From Tannerella sp. (GTDB lineage Bacteria; Bacteroidota; Bacteroidia; Bacteroidales; Tannerellaceae), in the NCBI GenBank assembly GCA_031285685.1, contig JAITVS010000187.1, forward strand, positions 1 to 36,697: a stretch of 36,697 nt of DNA, in the 5' to 3' direction. Positions 28,325 to 36,697 of the stretch are shown here, piece by piece; position 1 is the first letter of the stretch; every line of letters begins with the position of its first letter. The notes below the pieces were generated by a model that saw nothing but the letters and a program-made list of their open reading frames with translations, was not told where the DNA came from and did not search any database. A program made the position numbers and the translations under genes.

Positions 28325-29635
28325 ATGCAGGAAACACATTATATATTGGAGTTAATCGACCGGTATCTGCCTGAAATTACAAATATCATTCAAGATATCA
28401 ACCATCATCCGGAGTTGGGATATAAAGAATCCTATACCTCAGGTATCGTCAATGATTTTCTGCGTCAGTCCGGTTATCTCACAGAAACCAATCTGGCCGT
28501 TACAGGAATAAAGGCGAAGTTGAAGGAGCAAAATGATCAACCGAATATAGCCTTGATAGGAGAATTGGATGCTATTATCTGCCGGGAAAGCAGCAATGCG
28601 GATAAATATACCGGTGCAACTCATCATTGCGGTCACCACCTGCAACTTGGTATTATGATGGCAGTGGCGCGCGCTTTTAAAGAGTCAGGAATAGGTGCCG
28701 GTTTAAACGGCAATATTTCGTTTATCGCGGCTCCGGCAGAGGAATATATAGAGTTGGATTACAGGAGAGAACTGAGACATTCCGGAAAAATCCGCTATTT
28801 CGGTGGGAAACAGGAACTGGTTCATTGTGGTGCATTTGATGATGTGAATGCAGCTATTATGGTACATTCACAAAGTAATACACCTTATCCGTTTGCCGGA
28901 TTAGTAAAAGCCGGAAACGGTTTTATTGCCGAAAAAATTAAATATACCGGAAAGACGGCTCATGCTGCCGCAAATCCGGAAGATGGTATAAATGCACTTC
29001 ATGCTGCCATACTCGGCATTAATAATGTGAATGCATTGCGGGAAACTTTACGCGACAGCGATCACAGTCGGGTTCATTATATCATTACCAAAGGAGGAGA
29101 TGCGGTAAATAGCATACCGGCGGATGTCCGGTTAGAATGCTTTGTCCGTTCCCGTACTACGGAGCACATACAGCATATCTTATCTAAAATAAACAGAGCC
29201 TTTTTGGCAGGAGGAGAAGCTGTCGGAGCGCAAACGGAATTTGAAGGGTTATCGGGTTATCTCCCATTGGTCTGTAACGAATCGGTGAACGAGTTGTATG
29301 CTGAAAAAGCTGCCCGGTTTATTCCGAAAGACAGGATTGTTCCGATAGCCCATTTCCATGCCTCAACAGATATGGGTGATATCACACACCTGATGCCGGC
29401 CATTCATGTATTATCGGGAGGCGTAAAAGGCAGTTTGCATGCAGCAGATTTTGAGGTGGTTGATTATCAGGCAGCTGTTGCTATTCCGGCAAAAACGATT
29501 GCATTGACATTGATCGGTTTATTATCCGATGAGGCGGCAATAATGAAATCAATTATCGCAGAAAATCCTCCGCTTCTTACCAAATCACAATACCTGGCGC
29601 TATTAGATTCATTTTTCACTTATCCTGGTGATTAA
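28325..29635 (+). CDS. M20-family amidohydrolase (M20D, AbgB/aminoacylase-like)
   Basis: This 436-residue soluble enzyme has the fold of M20D amidohydrolases, which cut amide bonds such as N-acyl-amino acids or p-aminobenzoyl-glutamate with two metal ions. Visible parts are HHPELGYKE near the start, ALIGELDAI, the metal motif HHCGHH, the Glu pair in APAEEY, AAIMVHSQS, the dimerisation-domain KYTGKTAHAAANPEDGINALHAAI, and a C-terminal SGGVKGSLHAADF with the last metal ligand. No signal peptide is present. The gene starts 26 bases after the last exporter gene and could be cotranscribed, but housekeeping use is equally possible. The precise substrate is not readable from the sequence. Confidence 0.85.
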   Translation: MQETHYILELIDRYLPEITNIIQDINHHPELGYKESYTSGIVNDFLRQSGYLTETNLAVTGIKAKLKEQNDQPNIALIGELDAIICRESSNADKYTGATHHCGHHLQLGIMMAVARAFKESGIGAGLNGNISFIAAPAEEYIELDYRRELRHSGKIRYFGGKQELVHCGAFDDVNAAIMVHSQSNTPYPFAGLVKAGNGFIAEKIKYTGKTAHAAANPEDGINALHAAILGINNVNALRETLRDSDHSRVHYIITKGGDAVNSIPADVRLECFVRSRTTEHIQHILSKINRAFLAGGEAVGAQTEFEGLSGYLPLVCNESVNELYAEKAARFIPKDRIVPIAHFHASTDMGDITHLMPAIHVLSGGVKGSLHAADFEVVDYQAAVAIPAKTIALTLIGLLSDEAAIMKSIIAENPPLLTKSQYLALLDSFFTYPGD

Positions 29636-29667
29636 TCTTCTGAAACTCCGGAAACGGTAGAAGATTA
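29633..29667 (+). terminator. Hairpin at the end of the amidohydrolase gene
   Basis: TAATCTTCT (29633-29641) and AGAAGATTA (29659-29667) are perfect 9-bp arms around a 17-nt loop. The left arm starts at the TAA stop itself. The following TATTC is only a weak U-tract. Confidence 0.45.
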
Positions 29668-29723
29668 TATTCAGCAAAATAAGATCCAGATAAAGACAAT
29701 GGAAAGAATCTGAGTAAAAACGG

Positions 29724-29764
29724 AAAGTTGTGTCATCTATTTTTATGGTTTATGACACAACTTC
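29724..29764 (-). terminator. Hairpin terminator of the SusCD/oxidoreductase operon
   Basis: AAGTTGTGTCAT (29725-29736) and ATGACACAACTT (29752-29763) form a perfect 12-bp stem with a 15-nt loop, 25 bases beyond the oxidoreductase stop on the minus strand. The minus-strand continuation CCGTTTTTACTC gives a U-run. It lies between convergent genes and may work in both directions. Confidence 0.65.
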
Positions 29765-29788
29765 CCCAATTTACTATGATGTTGTGAG

Positions 29789-31159
29789 TCAGATACTGAA
29801 AGGCATTTTCCTGGTTCTTGAAATCATGGCATTCGCTTCATCATTGTTTATAAAGGTTTCCGCTTTAGGATCCCAATATAGCTTTTGTTTTAGCTTCATG
29901 GATATGTGTTGTAACAGACAGACCGAACAGGTACGATGAGCTATTTCTGCGGTAGAAGCGGCGCGTTGCCTGGAAATAATGGAATCAATCCAGTTAAGAT
30001 GATGATCTTCGCTAACATATAAGTGTGTTTCGTTTGCTCCTATTTCTGAACTTAGTATTTTAGGGTCGCTGGCATTCAGTGTTTTACCAAGTCTGATAGC
30101 AACCGGATCGGAAGAGGTTACCGGCAGATTGCCTCCAACGGAAATAAACAACCAACCATCTGTACCCTTAAAGTGAACTCCGCTCGGATATTCTTTGGTT
30201 TCGTTTCTTGCAGTCAGTTTAATACCGTTTTCATACATCATTTCACTATGGAAATTACCATGTACATCCCATAACCCGTCTTTCGGAAATTCAGCTTCGG
30301 AGAATATTTCAACCGGGCCTGTGTGTTCCGTATCCATCCCCCATTGGGCAAGGTCGAACAAGTGCGCACCCCATCCGGTAATCATCCCGGATCCGAACTG
30401 TTCGCATCTTAGCCAGCCGGGTCGTCCATAGCCACTTTGAGGATGAACTCTCTCTTCTGTATAATACACTTCCGGCGTACTTCCCAACCACATCTTATAG
30501 TCAAATGTTTTTGGTACAGGCATTTCTGTTTTGTTTCCACCGGCAGGATCCACCGGCATGCGTACATCTACCTCAAGCAGGCGTCCGATTCTTCCATTTC
30601 TTACAAGTTCACAACCAACCCGGTATGCCTCCATGGAACGATATTGTGAACCGATCTGAAAAATACGTCCGGTTCGGTTTACCGCGTCACTGATTTTGCG
30701 CCCTTCTTCGATTGTCAAAGACATCGGCTTTTGCAGATAAATATCCTTCCCGGCGTATGCCGCATCAATTGCAATCCTGGCATGCCAATGATCCGGCGTA
30801 CTGATGACAACGGCATCAATATCCTTATTATCCAGTAAATCCTGGTAATATTGATAGGTGGTAGTTCCGTTATAGCTTCTGTTCAGCACTTTGGAATAAT
30901 GCTCATCAATCAATTTTTTAGCATCGGAAAGCCGGTTTAGATCCAAATCGCAGGCGGCTACAATACGTACTTTGTCACTTTTCCATATTCTTGGAAGATC
31001 GTGACTCCTTGAAATACGTCCATTTCCGATGGAGCCGATATTCAGTTGGTTACTTGGAGCCGAAGGGCTGAGAACAGATGCCGGAACGACAAAAGGAACG
31101 GAGAATGCTCCTGCTGTTCCGATTGCCATCTTTTTTATAAAATTTCTTCTGGTGCTCAT
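29789..31159 (-). CDS. Tat-exported Gfo/Idh/MocA-family oxidoreductase
   Basis: This 456-residue protein starts MSTRRNFIKKMAIGTAGAFSVPFVV, a twin-arginine signal, so it is probably folded with its cofactor before export. The nucleotide-binding fold reads LNIGSIGNGRISRSHD, then VRIVAACDLD, DAVVISTPDHWHARIAIDAAYAGKDIYLQKP and the conserved GWGAHLFDLAQWG. Family members oxidise or reduce sugars and their acids with NAD(P). One subgroup, GH109, uses NAD to cleave N-acetylgalactosaminides. The usual EKP is QKP here, seen in many exported Bacteroidetes members. It starts 29 bases after the SusD gene, so it should act on whatever that SusCD pair imports. Substrate and reaction are unknown. Confidence 0.88.
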   Translation of the reverse strand: MSTRRNFIKKMAIGTAGAFSVPFVVPASVLSPSAPSNQLNIGSIGNGRISRSHDLPRIWKSDKVRIVAACDLDLNRLSDAKKLIDEHYSKVLNRSYNGTTTYQYYQDLLDNKDIDAVVISTPDHWHARIAIDAAYAGKDIYLQKPMSLTIEEGRKISDAVNRTGRIFQIGSQYRSMEAYRVGCELVRNGRIGRLLEVDVRMPVDPAGGNKTEMPVPKTFDYKMWLGSTPEVYYTEERVHPQSGYGRPGWLRCEQFGSGMITGWGAHLFDLAQWGMDTEHTGPVEIFSEAEFPKDGLWDVHGNFHSEMMYENGIKLTARNETKEYPSGVHFKGTDGWLFISVGGNLPVTSSDPVAIRLGKTLNASDPKILSSEIGANETHLYVSEDHHLNWIDSIISRQRAASTAEIAHRTCSVCLLQHISMKLKQKLYWDPKAETFINNDEANAMISRTRKMPFSI

Positions 31160-31188
31160 AATGTTTAATTATTTTTATTTAGTGATTA

Positions 31189-33033
31189 TTATTCGATTTT
31201 ATCCAATGGGGCTACATTATTTTCATAACCGGTGTATCCTTTGTTTTGATTGACCGTTCCCAACGAATTTGCATCAATTACATTTTGAGGAATGGGCCAT
31301 AATACATGATACGGGCTCATTGTAAATTCATCGCCTGCGACCGTTGTGACGCCCTTATTAAAAAATTCGGTTTTTTCCATAATGCGGTCGTACCAGAAGT
31401 TCGACTCGGAAAATGAAGACAGGTTATATGTTTTTCCATTGTAACACGGTTTGCCTGTCTGTGCATAAGTAAAGGCAATACGTGTTAACTCGCATTTACG
31501 CGTTTCTTCATAAAATAGTTCACGGGCGCGTTCATCCAGAATGGTTCCGATATTAAAATTCGCTATATCCGTGAGCGATGATGCTCCGGCGCGTGTCCTT
31601 ACCATATTTACATCGGCCATCGCATTTGCTTTGTTATCTAGCCAAAAATAGGCTTCTGCACGTAGCAGGTATGTTTCCGCCAGTCTGAAGATATACCAGT
31701 CGGTATTTCCTCCACGGGGTTGTACACGGATCGGATCGGGAATGAATAATTTATAATGTGGCCATCCGCCGGTCCAGTTCCGGATCGTATCTTTCGTCAG
31801 GATATTACCCTCATCATCGTATAATTGCAGGTTTTTTCCGTAATAATCATCCACACTTTTAATTGCCGGGTTATTATATCTGAGATCTTCCATTACATAC
31901 CAGTTACCTTTGGCATAGCGCAAATCGTTCGGATCATCATTGATGTAACGTGTATAGTAATTTGTTCCACGGCCTTTGTTTACTCCTCTTCCGATTTCAT
32001 TAATAATATCGATTTCATTGGTAAGGCCTTCCGACATACCGGGATTTCCGTTTGGGGTCATGATGGCATTGGTTGCATTACCCCAACACGGAACAAAAAT
32101 ATACATGGAAGTCATGCCGTTTGCAATATTACCGGTCATTCCATAGCGGTCGATAACAGAAAAAATTTCTTCTTTGTTTTCCGGAATCGTTTTATTTGTC
32201 GGACGATGCAGATCCCAGATGACATTTTTTGTATCATCGTCTTTATCTGATCCGAAACGATTAGTCATCAGGGAATAATCTCCATCGATGACTGCTGAAG
32301 CTGATTTCACTGCATCGTCAAACTGATTGAGAGCGAGATAAATTTTGGTTAGTAAGTGATAGCACGCACCTCTGGACACTTTACCTTTGTCCATTTTTTC
32401 GGGTACCCACTGAACGGAAAATTCAAGGTCTTTTTTCAGTTGTTCGAGGATAACGTCTCTTTTTGTTGAGTAGAAATTCAGTTTGGGTTCTTTTATCTGT
32501 GAGTTGATCCAGGGGACATCTCCGAACCGGTGCGTAAGCAGATAAAACCAGTATGCTCTGTGAAAATAAGCTGTTCCCAATATTGCGTTTCTTTCACTTT
32601 CATCTATATAGGTGGGATAATCAATATTGGTAATCACATTGGATGCGCTTTTAATACCGGCATACGCCTCCGACCAGCATGTCCCGATCCGGTTGTAACT
32701 GGCATCGTTTAAGACCCCGCTTGGTATAACCAGTCGATTCATATCACGGCAAGGAAAAGTTTTATCCGTTGTTCCGTCAATCATCATCTCCGTAAATAAA
32801 TATTCCGTAAACATGCAGGGTGCAAAACTCCCATCCATATAATGGTTTCGGATGAGTATAGTGCTTGCCGACAGAGTGGAATACATTGATTTGGCATTTA
32901 CCAGTCCGGCTTCCGTAGTAATAAACGAGAGTGGTTTGGGTTGCAGGTAGTCTTCGGAACATCCTGATAAAATGCTCATGATACATATACAGTATATACA
33001 TTTCATTGAAATTATATTTTTGATCTTTTTCAT
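31189..33033 (-). CDS. SusD/RagB-family outer-membrane glycan-binding lipoprotein
   Basis: I start at the ATG at 33033, giving 614 residues, because [25 protein letters not shown] is a lipoprotein signal with the acylated Cys in LSGC. The frame stays open to 33123 upstream but adds a stretch unlike a signal. The SusD fold is visible: [30 protein letters not shown] at the N-terminus, [27 protein letters not shown] and [28 protein letters not shown] as TPR helices, and [39 protein letters not shown] near the C-terminus. It forms the lid on the SusC channel and binds the glycan. The cognate SusC gene ends 130 bases upstream. Confidence 0.93.
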   Translation of the reverse strand: MKKIKNIISMKCIYCICIMSILSGCSEDYLQPKPLSFITTEAGLVNAKSMYSTLSASTILIRNHYMDGSFAPCMFTEYLFTEMMIDGTTDKTFPCRDMNRLVIPSGVLNDASYNRIGTCWSEAYAGIKSASNVITNIDYPTYIDESERNAILGTAYFHRAYWFYLLTHRFGDVPWINSQIKEPKLNFYSTKRDVILEQLKKDLEFSVQWVPEKMDKGKVSRGACYHLLTKIYLALNQFDDAVKSASAVIDGDYSLMTNRFGSDKDDDTKNVIWDLHRPTNKTIPENKEEIFSVIDRYGMTGNIANGMTSMYIFVPCWGNATNAIMTPNGNPGMSEGLTNEIDIINEIGRGVNKGRGTNYYTRYINDDPNDLRYAKGNWYVMEDLRYNNPAIKSVDDYYGKNLQLYDDEGNILTKDTIRNWTGGWPHYKLFIPDPIRVQPRGGNTDWYIFRLAETYLLRAEAYFWLDNKANAMADVNMVRTRAGASSLTDIANFNIGTILDERARELFYEETRKCELTRIAFTYAQTGKPCYNGKTYNLSSFSESNFWYDRIMEKTEFFNKGVTTVAGDEFTMSPYHVLWPIPQNVIDANSLGTVNQNKGYTGYENNVAPLDKIE

Positions 33034-33162
33034 ACGATAAATTATTTTAAAGGTAGGTATGGACCTTGCAGTAAGTATTCTCATTGCCTTTGATGTAAAT
33101 AGTGTTTGTATGCATCGTTTCATGGCCTATAGTGTTTATGTTAATCTATTCAGGGTTTATAT

Positions 33163-36100
33163 TTACATCGATAAGTTTAAGCCGAATGTTACATAAGAGG
33201 GTGTCGGGCCGTTATTCTCAGGATCCCATAGAACGAACTTCTTTGTCCAAACGGCCACGTTTCTGGCGCTTAATGTTAACTTTAACCGTGAGATTTTATA
33301 TTTATTCAGGAATTCCTGGGGTACGTTATACCCTAACGTGATATTGTCCAGCCGGACGAATGACATGTCCCTGTATACATTGAATGTCACACCGGCCATG
33401 TTGGAATTTAAGCGGGCAAAGTCATTCCTTTTATTTTCGGGTGACCAGTAGGGCAGTACATACGAATTAAACCGTTCCAAAGTCATCGTCGGGTTATGTT
33501 TCGCCTGATTAAAAACTCTTTTATGTCCCCAATAGGAATACATAGAGAAGGAAAAATCAAAATGCTTCATAAAATTAAACTCGTTACGCATGGACCATCT
33601 GAAACGAGGAGTCGTATATCCCTGAAATACCTTATCTTCATTGGTGAACTTGCCATCATTGTTTACATCTCTTAATTTGAAATCCCCCGGAGCCAGCTTG
33701 TATTTGCCTGCCTTTTCCTCTTCTCCAACCTGCCATACGCCGTCTATCTTATAATCCCATATCTCATCCGTGGCATGGCCGATAAACCATTTGTTGGCTA
33801 TATCATCGGCTTCTTTTCGGCCGATTACATTTCCATCGGAATCATAGATATCGACCATATCACCATATAGCGACTTTATTTCATTTCTGTTCATGGAAAA
33901 GTTGAATGATGTTCTCCATGAAAATTTTTCGGTATCTATATTATTCGAATTTAATGTGATTTCAAACCCTTTGTTGTTAATTTCTCCAAGATTGGACGCG
34001 ACGGAAGCGTATCCGGTGATATTGGGTAATGATCTGTCTACCAGTAGGTCATTTGTGTTCATTGTATACACATCCAGATTGGCGCTTAATCTCTCATTTA
34101 AAAATGACAGGTCAAAACCGATATTGAATGATTCTGTCTTTTCCCATTTCAGAAACTGATTGCTCATGCGGTTTGAGTTTAAAAATGACTCCTGATAAAG
34201 GGTGCCGTCCGAACCAACATAAGTGATCATACCATTTTGCATGGAGGATAATGCGTCGTATATACCAATAGAACGGTTTCCGTTTGAGCCCCATGACAGG
34301 CGTAATTTTCCGTAATTGAGCCATTCTGCCTGTTTCATGAATGATTCATTTGAGAAAACCCACCCCAGCGCGACGGAAGGAAATGTAGCCCGGGGATTAC
34401 TGGTTCCGAAAGCCGAGTAACCGTCCCTCCGGACAGTTCCTGTAAACAGGTATTTTGACTTGTAAGAATAGAATAAACGTCCCATGTACGCATCGCCTGT
34501 GCTATAATTATCCGTACTTCTTATCGTGACAACCGTAGCGGAACCCATATTATGAAATCCCAATACGTCGCTTGGTACAAATTGCTTTCCGGTCATACTC
34601 TGTTCCCATGTTTGATTTTTTTCCGCGTTAGCAAGCAAAGTGACATCCACACTATGGTCTGTTTTAAATGTGTACTTCCATCTCAGAATATTGTCAATCT
34701 GCCATAAGAATGTACTGCTGGGCGTGCGGGTGGCGATACCTCCGTCTTTGGCATATTCCGGATGTTCGGCTGATTGGTAGATGTATAAATCGTTATTGGT
34801 GATCCGGGGTGAATAATTAAATTCGTATGATATGCCGAAGGGAAGTGTCAGTTTGGCAAACAATGTGTTATCCAATGATTTGTATGTGTAATCACGTTCT
34901 GTAAATTCCCTGTCGATCAGCGGATGTTTGGCTGCTATGGCATCGTCGGTCGGATATATTTTATAAGAACCATCCGGGTTAGTCGGTTGTCCGTAAGGGG
35001 ATAGTTTTTCAATCTGGCTCCAGGCAACACCTCCTCCTCCATTTTCCATCCGGTAAGAAAATAAAGTATTTAATCCCACAGCCAGGAAATTTGTGACGTC
35101 TGCTTCCAGGCGAAGGCGACTTCTGAAAATAGAATATTCGTCTTTTTCAATAACCCCTTCGTTGTTTGTATACCCCAGTGACCAGTAGTAGGCAACTTTA
35201 TCACTTCTGCCCGAAAGGGCTACATTGTAATTCTGCTGCAGTCCTGTCCTGAAAACCATGTCTTTCCAGTCTGTCGTCTGACCCTTTACATAATTTCCTC
35301 TTTCAGGTTGTGACATACCAATCCTTCGAAGCCAGATATCAGTCTCATCTCCCGTTGAACCGTCATAGGCTTTCCATTCTTCAAGCGATACACCCGGGGG
35401 CAGTTTTCTCGGATCCTGAAAAACGTAGGCCGGTGCACTCCGGTTTATACTTTGTAAAACATCCGACCGCCAGTCAATGAAATTTTCTCCTTCATAGACC
35501 TCCGCGGAGCGAAACAGATCGGCAATACCTAAACCGATGTTGACTCCGATCGACGGTTTGCCCATCGTACCTTTCTTGGTGTTGATAATGACAACGCCGT
35601 TTGCGGATTTGGCTCCGTATACGGCAGCTGAACTGGCATCTTTTAACACATCAATGGATTCTATATCATTGGGATTGATGTCATCCAGGGATCCGTTATA
35701 GATGACACCATCCAACACTAAGAGAGGTGTAGCAGTCGCTTTTAGCGTTCTTTTTCCTCTTACCTGCAGGTCGCCTCCGCCTTTTGCACTGGTTGTCAAT
35801 CCGATATTCAAACCGGCAATGTTACCTCGTAATAAGTCCTGGATATTCTTCGGTTTTTCATCCTGGTATTTGGATGCCCGTACTGTACTGATGGAGCCGG
35901 TTAAATCCTGCTTCCGCATTGTTCCGTATCCTACGACAACTACTTCGTCCAGTGCCAGTAAACTTTCTGTCAGTTTTACATCAATCCGCGTTTGTTTGTC
36001 AATTCTGATTTCCTGAGACATGTAGCCGATATAGGTTATTACAAGTGTTTCTCCGGAGGAGACTTCAATACTATAATTCCCGTTAATATCACTTATCACC

Positions 36101-36345
36101 CCCCGTGTAGTACCTTTCACAGAAATATTGGCCCCAATAACTGTTTCGCCCTTTTCGTCAGTAACCGTACCTGTAATTATATAATTTTGTTGCGGGTTTG
36201 TTACTTTGTCGGCGCTTATAAGAGATATAGCATGTTTATGCTGGTCTGCCTTTATCAGATGGTGGCAAAAAAACATGATACAAATGCAGCATACGATTGC
36301 ATATGATCTCTTGTGTCTTGTAATATTAAATTTATGGTTGATCAT
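33163..36345 (-). CDS. SusC/RagA-family TonB-dependent outer-membrane transporter
   Basis: This 1060-residue protein imports a ligand across the outer membrane using TonB energy. After a signal region (RHKRSYAIVCCICIMFFCHHL) comes a carboxypeptidase-D-regulatory-like domain (ITGTVTDEKGETVIGANISVKGTTRG...DINGNYSI, about 55-130). The TonB-box region and plug start at LDEVVVVGYGTMRKQDLTGSI, with LLVLDGVIYNGSLDDINPNDIESIDVLKDASSAAVYGAKSANGVVIINTKKG inside the plug. A 22-strand barrel ends in YVTFGLNLSM. There is no STN secretin-like domain, so signalling through an anti-sigma factor is not indicated. Regulation is probably by something outside the window. It is the first gene of the SusC-SusD-oxidoreductase operon. 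Confidence 0.95.
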   Translation of the reverse strand: MINHKFNITRHKRSYAIVCCICIMFFCHHLIKADQHKHAISLISADKVTNPQQNYIITGTVTDEKGETVIGANISVKGTTRGVISDINGNYSIEVSSGETLVITYIGYMSQEIRIDKQTRIDVKLTESLLALDEVVVVGYGTMRKQDLTGSISTVRASKYQDEKPKNIQDLLRGNIAGLNIGLTTSAKGGGDLQVRGKRTLKATATPLLVLDGVIYNGSLDDINPNDIESIDVLKDASSAAVYGAKSANGVVIINTKKGTMGKPSIGVNIGLGIADLFRSAEVYEGENFIDWRSDVLQSINRSAPAYVFQDPRKLPPGVSLEEWKAYDGSTGDETDIWLRRIGMSQPERGNYVKGQTTDWKDMVFRTGLQQNYNVALSGRSDKVAYYWSLGYTNNEGVIEKDEYSIFRSRLRLEADVTNFLAVGLNTLFSYRMENGGGGVAWSQIEKLSPYGQPTNPDGSYKIYPTDDAIAAKHPLIDREFTERDYTYKSLDNTLFAKLTLPFGISYEFNYSPRITNNDLYIYQSAEHPEYAKDGGIATRTPSSTFLWQIDNILRWKYTFKTDHSVDVTLLANAEKNQTWEQSMTGKQFVPSDVLGFHNMGSATVVTIRSTDNYSTGDAYMGRLFYSYKSKYLFTGTVRRDGYSAFGTSNPRATFPSVALGWVFSNESFMKQAEWLNYGKLRLSWGSNGNRSIGIYDALSSMQNGMITYVGSDGTLYQESFLNSNRMSNQFLKWEKTESFNIGFDLSFLNERLSANLDVYTMNTNDLLVDRSLPNITGYASVASNLGEINNKGFEITLNSNNIDTEKFSWRTSFNFSMNRNEIKSLYGDMVDIYDSDGNVIGRKEADDIANKWFIGHATDEIWDYKIDGVWQVGEEEKAGKYKLAPGDFKLRDVNNDGKFTNEDKVFQGYTTPRFRWSMRNEFNFMKHFDFSFSMYSYWGHKRVFNQAKHNPTMTLERFNSYVLPYWSPENKRNDFARLNSNMAGVTFNVYRDMSFVRLDNITLGYNVPQEFLNKYKISRLKLTLSARNVAVWTKKFVLWDPENNGPTPSYVTFGLNLSM

Positions 36346-36697
36346 AAAAAAGAATGTTTTAAATTAAATTTTTTAAATTATTTTTTGGTTCTTAATTGTC
36401 GTATGACATTCTTCTTTGTTTATTCATAGGCAGATTTGTTTTTAATAGTTGTTTCAGGGACAAAATCATAGCTTCTGGATATATTTGATATATCAGTCTG
36501 AGTGTAATAAAGATTAACCGGGTTTAACCACTTGCCGGATTAACGAAATGAAGTCAATAGTTTTTTCAATACATGTTGATTCTAAGATTGCGGTTTTTTG
36601 TAAAACTGATTATTAATACATACCTAATTCTACTTTAACACATTTCATTTTCTTGTTTATCAAACGCATAATTGATATCTTTTTGCCTTCGACAATG
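36346..36697. other. Non-coding leader of the SusC operon up to the right edge
   Basis: I see no gene in these 352 bases. They are strongly AT-rich next to the SusC start (AAATTAAATTTTTTAAATT at 36360-36378), as expected for a Bacteroidetes leader, but I find no full TTTG/TAnnTTTG promoter for the minus strand. On the plus strand TATCTTTTTG (36676-36685) resembles a -7 box and the window ends in ATG, so a divergent gene may start just beyond the edge. Confidence 0.4.

Noticed and set aside
33034-33123. Upstream ATG at 33123 for the SusD-like gene
   Set aside because: It would bury the lipoprotein signal behind 30 residues, so the ATG at 33033 is the sensible start.

Overview
The window looks like a chromosomal piece of a Bacteroidota genome, most likely order Bacteroidales. 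The evidence is a SusC/SusD pair, secreted glycosidases with Bacteroidales-type signal peptides, lipoproteins, A-rich rather than Shine-Dalgarno-like leaders, and several promoters of the Bacteroidetes type (TTTG, a 19-nt spacer, then TAnnTTTG). Genus cannot be fixed from the sequence alone. I saw no tRNA, rRNA, CRISPR array, transposase or phage gene.

Left part (1-9073). A Crp/Fnr-type regulator runs off the left edge, divergent from a small glyoxalase-fold protein. An exported GH78 rhamnosidase-like gene follows, converging without any gap on a DNA-3-methyladenine glycosylase I gene (tag). Both of these carry one frameshift. Next, on the minus strand, is a two-gene operon of exported beta-galactosidases (GH2 then GH42), closed by a hairpin terminator.

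Middle part (9074-12020). A well-defined promoter drives a GatB/YqeY-domain gene, which ends at a terminator. A short CstA-type transporter and a nitroreductase with a lipoprotein signal follow.

Core (12021-28298). One promoter precedes seven same-strand genes: an ABC ATPase, a 1265-residue ABC-2-like permease with a giant extracytoplasmic part, a TolC-type outer-membrane factor, a lipoprotein adaptor, an RND pump, a 1560-residue RND pump fused to an ABC ATPase, and a 236-residue ABC-2 permease. Together they contain all parts of a tripartite RND exporter plus two ABC ATPase/permease pairs. The ATPases are paralogous, and one is welded to an RND subunit. I read this as a single hybrid proton-driven/ATP-driven export machine, and it is the most unusual content of the window. 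The only sizeable gap in the cluster, 16830-17107, holds a nest of inverted repeats.

Right part (28325-36697). An M20-family amidohydrolase follows closely behind the exporter. Convergent to it is a minus-strand operon reading SusC, SusD, and a Tat-exported Gfo/Idh/MocA oxidoreductase, with a 350-bp non-coding leader at the right edge. No glycoside hydrolase or dedicated regulator of this SusCD pair is inside the window.
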